A DNA stretch of 8,884 nucleotides from Acidobacteriota bacterium (GTDB taxonomy: Bacteria; Acidobacteriota; Vicinamibacteria; Vicinamibacterales; JACQTH01), in the NCBI GenBank assembly GCA_016210935.1, contig JACQTH010000414.1, forward strand, positions 1-8,884, read 5' to 3'. The notes below the pieces were generated by a model. It saw nothing but the letters and a program-made list of their open reading frames with translations, had not been told where the DNA came from and did no database searches. The number at the start of each line of letters is the position of its first letter. Within the stretch, counting starts at the first letter, position 1. This document shows, one piece after another, positions 6,180-8,884 of this stretch. The translations under genes were made by a program, and so were the position numbers.

Positions 6180-8684
6180 TTACAACGCCCGAAGCGTCTC
6201 CGCCACGCTCGCACGCGTGGCCTGCCGGGCCGGAATCCACGACGCGAGGATCACGATCGCGACGAGTGCGATCGCCGCCTGACTCCAGATGACCGGATCG
6301 AATGGCTGCACGCCGACAAGTCGAGCTCTGAGCAGGTGCGCCACAGCGACCGCCCCGCCGAAGCCGATGAAGAGACCGCCGGCCGCGAGGCGGAACGCGC
6401 GGTCCAAGACGAGCCGCCGCACGGCGCCGGGCGTGGCGCCGAGCGCCATCCGGATCCCGAACTCGCCGCGTCGAGCCGCCACCGCAAAAGCGACGATCCC
6501 GTACACGCCGACGGCGGCGAGCACGCTTGCGACTCCTGCCAGCAGGGTCAAGAGCGACGCCAGCAGATCCCACTCGAATCGGGCACGCTCGATCATCTGC
6601 GTCATCGGGAAGACCTCAACCGGGATTCTGCGGTCGAGCGATGTCGCAATCGCCTGAAGCTCCGCCATTGGGTCGAACGGCGGGACCGTCCGGACCACAA
6701 TCAGCGCGCTGGATGGGAGGGAGATGCCGGCCGGGTCGTACAGCATCGGCGCGTATTCATCAGAGAGGCCGTAGAACCGCACGTCCGCCGCCACGCCTAC
6801 GACGTCATAGCGGCGCCGCTCGCGCCCCCTCAGGGGGATCTCAACCGCCTGGCCGATCGCGTCTGTGGAACCAAAGAGCTGCCGCGCGAGCGACTCGCTC
6901 AGTATGACGGCCGGCAGCGCTTCGCGCCCCGGGATCGGGATTTCCGCGTCGGTGAAAGGACGCCCGCGGATCACCCGAATGCCCAGAGTGCGGAAGTAGG
7001 ACGCCGAGAGCACCTGGTTCACCGGTACCTCGTCCAGTGTTTCCTCATCGGGTCTCCCGGCTTTTCGGATCCGCGTGTTGGATCGCGATCCGTAGAACGG
7101 GACCTCCTTGGCAATCGAGACCGACTCGATTCCCGCTCGCGACGCGAGGCGCTCGACGAAGTCGCGGTAATACGCGAACGCCGCGGTCGCGTTGTAGCCG
7201 ATGGATGCTGGTCGTGCCTGGACGAGAGTCACCTCGTCGGGCTGGAATCCAAGATCGATGCGGATCAGATGTCGGAGCGTTGCCGTAAGCAGCAGCGCGC
7301 CGACCAGCAGCGTCAGCGACGCTGCGAGCTGGAACACCGTCAGGATCGATCCCAACGCAAAGCCGGAGCGGGTCGGGAGCCTGCCGCCGGTTTTCAGGAC
7401 GTCCGTCACCTCTACGCGCATCGCGCGCACCGCGGGCAGGATCGAGAAGAGCAGCCCGATCCCGAGTGACAGCGCCGCTGCAAACGTCGCAACTCGCCAG
7501 TCGATTGGGATCTGGACGTCACGAACGCCGAGCGCTGCCAGGCTCGAGCCCGCAGCCATCCTTGTCAGAAGCCAGACGAGAAGGAGTCCCGACGCGCCGC
7601 CGATCAGCCACAGCATCACGCTTTCGGTGGTCTGCTGGCGGACCAGCCGGCTGCGGCTCGCGCCAAGCGCTCGCCGAACCGCGACTTCATCGTGCCGGCC
7701 GACGCCCCTGATCAGCAGCAGGCCCGCCACGTTGGAGCACGTGATCAACAGGACCAGCGTGGTGGCGCCCATCATCAGCGCGAACAACAGCAGCAACTGG
7801 CGCTTGCCGTACGAGTTGATTGACCCGAGATTCTGAAACGAAGCAGTCTTGAATCTCACGTTCTCGGCCGGATGCTGCTCGGTGAGCCATCGGGTCAGCG
7901 ATTGTAGTTCCGCTTCGGCCTGGGGCCACGTCGAGCCGGGTGTCAGGCGCGCCACGAACTCGTAGTAGCCCCCTCTGGCGCGATCGTCATACGTCGTGCC
8001 TGCGTGCGTCAGAACCGGATAGCTCGCGCCGGGCAGCCAGAGATCGACCTGCGACATGCGCCGCGCGCCCTCGAACCCGCGAGCCGCGACGCCGACAACG
8101 GATACCGAATGGCCATTGACTGTGAGCGTCCGATGAATGATCGCCGGATTGCGATTGAAGACAGACGCCCACAGACGGTCGCTCAGGACCGCCACCAGCA
8201 CCGGATTCCCCGGATCGTCATCCGTCGCGGTGAAGCCGCGGCCGGCCTGCATCGTCACGCCGAGCACGCTGAAGTAGGACGCGGTCACGAACTCCGCCGG
8301 CACCACGCGCGGCGGCTGTTGCTGCGCCGCCACGTTGACTGAAAGCCCCTGAATGCCGGCCAGACGTATCGTCTTCAGCCGATCGGCGAGGTCGATGTAG
8401 TTCGGATAAGACACGCGGCTGATGCTCAGGCTGCCGCGCTGGTTCGGGGAACCGGCCCTGAGCAACGAAACAGGTCCCGGATCGCGAATCCCCGGCACCG
8501 GACGCAGAACCATCCAGTTCCCGACGGTGAAGACTGCGGTCGTCGAGCCCAGGCCCACTGCAAGCGTCACAACCGCGACCATCGTGAACGTGGGGTGCTT
8601 CCTCAGCATCCGGATGCCGAATTGCACGTCCCGCCACACGCTCTCAATGGCCAACAGCGTGCGTGCCCTTGGAATTGGAGACAT
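6180..8684 (-). CDS. MacB/FtsX-type ABC transporter permease (acidobacterial duplicated type)
   Basis: The 834-residue membrane protein has the double arrangement of this permease class. A first transmembrane helix (about 33-58, FTMVAVVTLAVGLGSTTAVF) is followed by a periplasmic MacB-type core (about 60-290), an FtsX-type bundle (about 296-325, 353-377, 398-420), another helix (about 444-470), a second periplasmic core (about 480-700) and a final FtsX bundle (about 708-735, 765-785, 798-816). The motif EVAVRRALGASRSRLVRQ (333-350) and its counterpart EFGIRMALGATPGAVRRL (741-758) are the cytoplasmic coupling segments after each half. MacB-like systems use ATP to drive periplasmic transport or mechanical signalling rather than classical channel flow. 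No ATPase or adaptor gene is in view. Compared with the longer acidobacterial paralogues, the chain starts close to the first DVQFGIRMLRKHP motif and lacks the usual N-terminal extension. The start ATG at 8684 has GGAGG (8692-8696) 7 bases upstream. The transported substance is unknown. Confidence 0.92.
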   Translation of the reverse strand: MSPIPRARTLLAIESVWRDVQFGIRMLRKHPTFTMVAVVTLAVGLGSTTAVFTVGNWMVLRPVPGIRDPGPVSLLRAGSPNQRGSLSISRVSYPNYIDLADRLKTIRLAGIQGLSVNVAAQQQPPRVVPAEFVTASYFSVLGVTMQAGRGFTATDDDPGNPVLVAVLSDRLWASVFNRNPAIIHRTLTVNGHSVSVVGVAARGFEGARRMSQVDLWLPGASYPVLTHAGTTYDDRARGGYYEFVARLTPGSTWPQAEAELQSLTRWLTEQHPAENVRFKTASFQNLGSINSYGKRQLLLLFALMMGATTLVLLITCSNVAGLLLIRGVGRHDEVAVRRALGASRSRLVRQQTTESVMLWLIGGASGLLLVWLLTRMAAGSSLAALGVRDVQIPIDWRVATFAAALSLGIGLLFSILPAVRAMRVEVTDVLKTGGRLPTRSGFALGSILTVFQLAASLTLLVGALLLTATLRHLIRIDLGFQPDEVTLVQARPASIGYNATAAFAYYRDFVERLASRAGIESVSIAKEVPFYGSRSNTRIRKAGRPDEETLDEVPVNQVLSASYFRTLGIRVIRGRPFTDAEIPIPGREALPAVILSESLARQLFGSTDAIGQAVEIPLRGRERRRYDVVGVAADVRFYGLSDEYAPMLYDPAGISLPSSALIVVRTVPPFDPMAELQAIATSLDRRIPVEVFPMTQMIERARFEWDLLASLLTLLAGVASVLAAVGVYGIVAFAVAARRGEFGIRMALGATPGAVRRLVLDRAFRLAAGGLFIGFGGAVAVAHLLRARLVGVQPFDPVIWSQAAIALVAIVILASWIPARQATRASVAETLRAL

Positions 8685-8691
8685 ATCCAGG

Positions 8692-8696
8692 CCTCC
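8692..8696 (-). promoter_or_regulatory. Shine-Dalgarno sequence of the permease gene
   Basis: GGAGG on the minus strand, 7 bases before the ATG at 8684. It supports the short N-terminus of the permease rather than a longer form. Confidence 0.7.
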
Positions 8697-8708
8697 GATA
8701 CAGGTGAG

Positions 8709-8724
8709 CGAAGCTTCAGCTTCG
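8709..8724. repeat. Small tetraloop hairpin between the partial gene and the permease
   Basis: CGAAGC-TTCA-GCTTCG is a 6-bp perfect stem with a 4-base loop, in the 51-bp spacer between the stop of the partial gene (8736) and the permease Shine-Dalgarno sequence. It could slow transcription or process the transcript between the two genes. There is no T-tract on the minus strand. Confidence 0.4.
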
Positions 8725-8735
8725 TTGCGGACCCG

Positions 8736-8884
8736 TCATGCGGTGGCCGTCACGGCATCGAACATCAGCCGCACCCGGAACTCCCGTCTCAAGAACAACA
8801 GGCTCGCCGCGAATTGCACGATCATCGCCAGCACCGCGAGGTACCAAATCCACCGCAGCTCGAATCCGGTCATGCCCGACAGCA
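8736..8884 (-). CDS. C-terminal end of a membrane protein (partial)
   Basis: The minus-strand frame is open from the window edge to a TGA at 8738-8736, giving 48 residues. They contain one clear membrane helix (about 11-30, WIWYLAVLAMIVQFAASLLF), then a basic segment (LRREFRVRLM) and a short tail ending ATATA. A hydrophobic helix followed by RREFR at the C-terminus is what the last helix of a multi-pass transporter, for example an ABC-2-type permease, would look like, but the fragment is too short to assign. It lies 51 bp upstream of the permease in the same direction, so the two may be co-transcribed. Confidence 0.7.
   Translation of the reverse strand, partial: LSGMTGFELRWIWYLAVLAMIVQFAASLLFLRREFRVRLMFDAVTATA

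Noticed and set aside
6156..7469. A 437-codon open frame on the plus strand opposite the permease gene
   Set aside because: The translation is almost all charged residues (Arg, Asp, Glu, His) with no domain pattern, and it lies antisense to a clear permease. It is a shadow of GC-rich codons.

Overview
The window is GC-rich, densely coding bacterial DNA, probably from an Acidobacteriota genome or a close relative. That placement is inferred from three things: a long MacB/FtsX-type permease of the kind massively duplicated in Acidobacteriota, a TonB-dependent receptor with an N-terminal carboxypeptidase-regulatory-like domain, and the strong GC bias. No rRNA, tRNA, CRISPR array, transposase or phage gene is visible.

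Layout. Positions 1-700 are on the plus strand: the probable last codons of one gene, joined by an ATGA overlap to a thymidylate-kinase-like gene that has lost the visible catalytic motifs. Everything from 659 to 8884 is on the minus strand. Read in the direction of transcription (right to left) it holds: the C-terminal end of a membrane protein (8884-8736); an 834-residue MacB/FtsX-type permease (8684-6180); a 144-bp spacer with an inverted and direct repeat cluster and a possible promoter; an exported metallo-beta-lactamase-fold hydrolase (6035-4962); a 114-bp spacer with a 28-bp perfect palindrome that includes the hydrolase stop codon; then a tightly packed set of three genes: TonB-dependent receptor (4847-2640), STAS-DUF4956 fusion membrane protein (2643-1549) and a two-HKD phospholipase-D-family protein (1552-659). 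Both junctions in this set are ATGA overlaps with no visible Shine-Dalgarno sequence, so the three products are probably made by coupled translation. The last gene converges on the kinase-like gene and their 3' ends overlap by 42 bp.

How the genes may work together. The most unusual part is the receptor / STAS-DUF4956 / PLD set. It combines an outer-membrane uptake protein, an inner-membrane protein carrying a phospho-switch-type STAS domain, and a predicted cytoplasmic phosphodiesterase or phosphatidyltransferase. The sequence supports co-expression; a shared pathway (uptake, or envelope-lipid remodelling controlled by an anti-sigma-antagonist-like switch) is only a hypothesis. The permease and hydrolase upstream may be separate units: each has its own good Shine-Dalgarno sequence and the spacers are longer.
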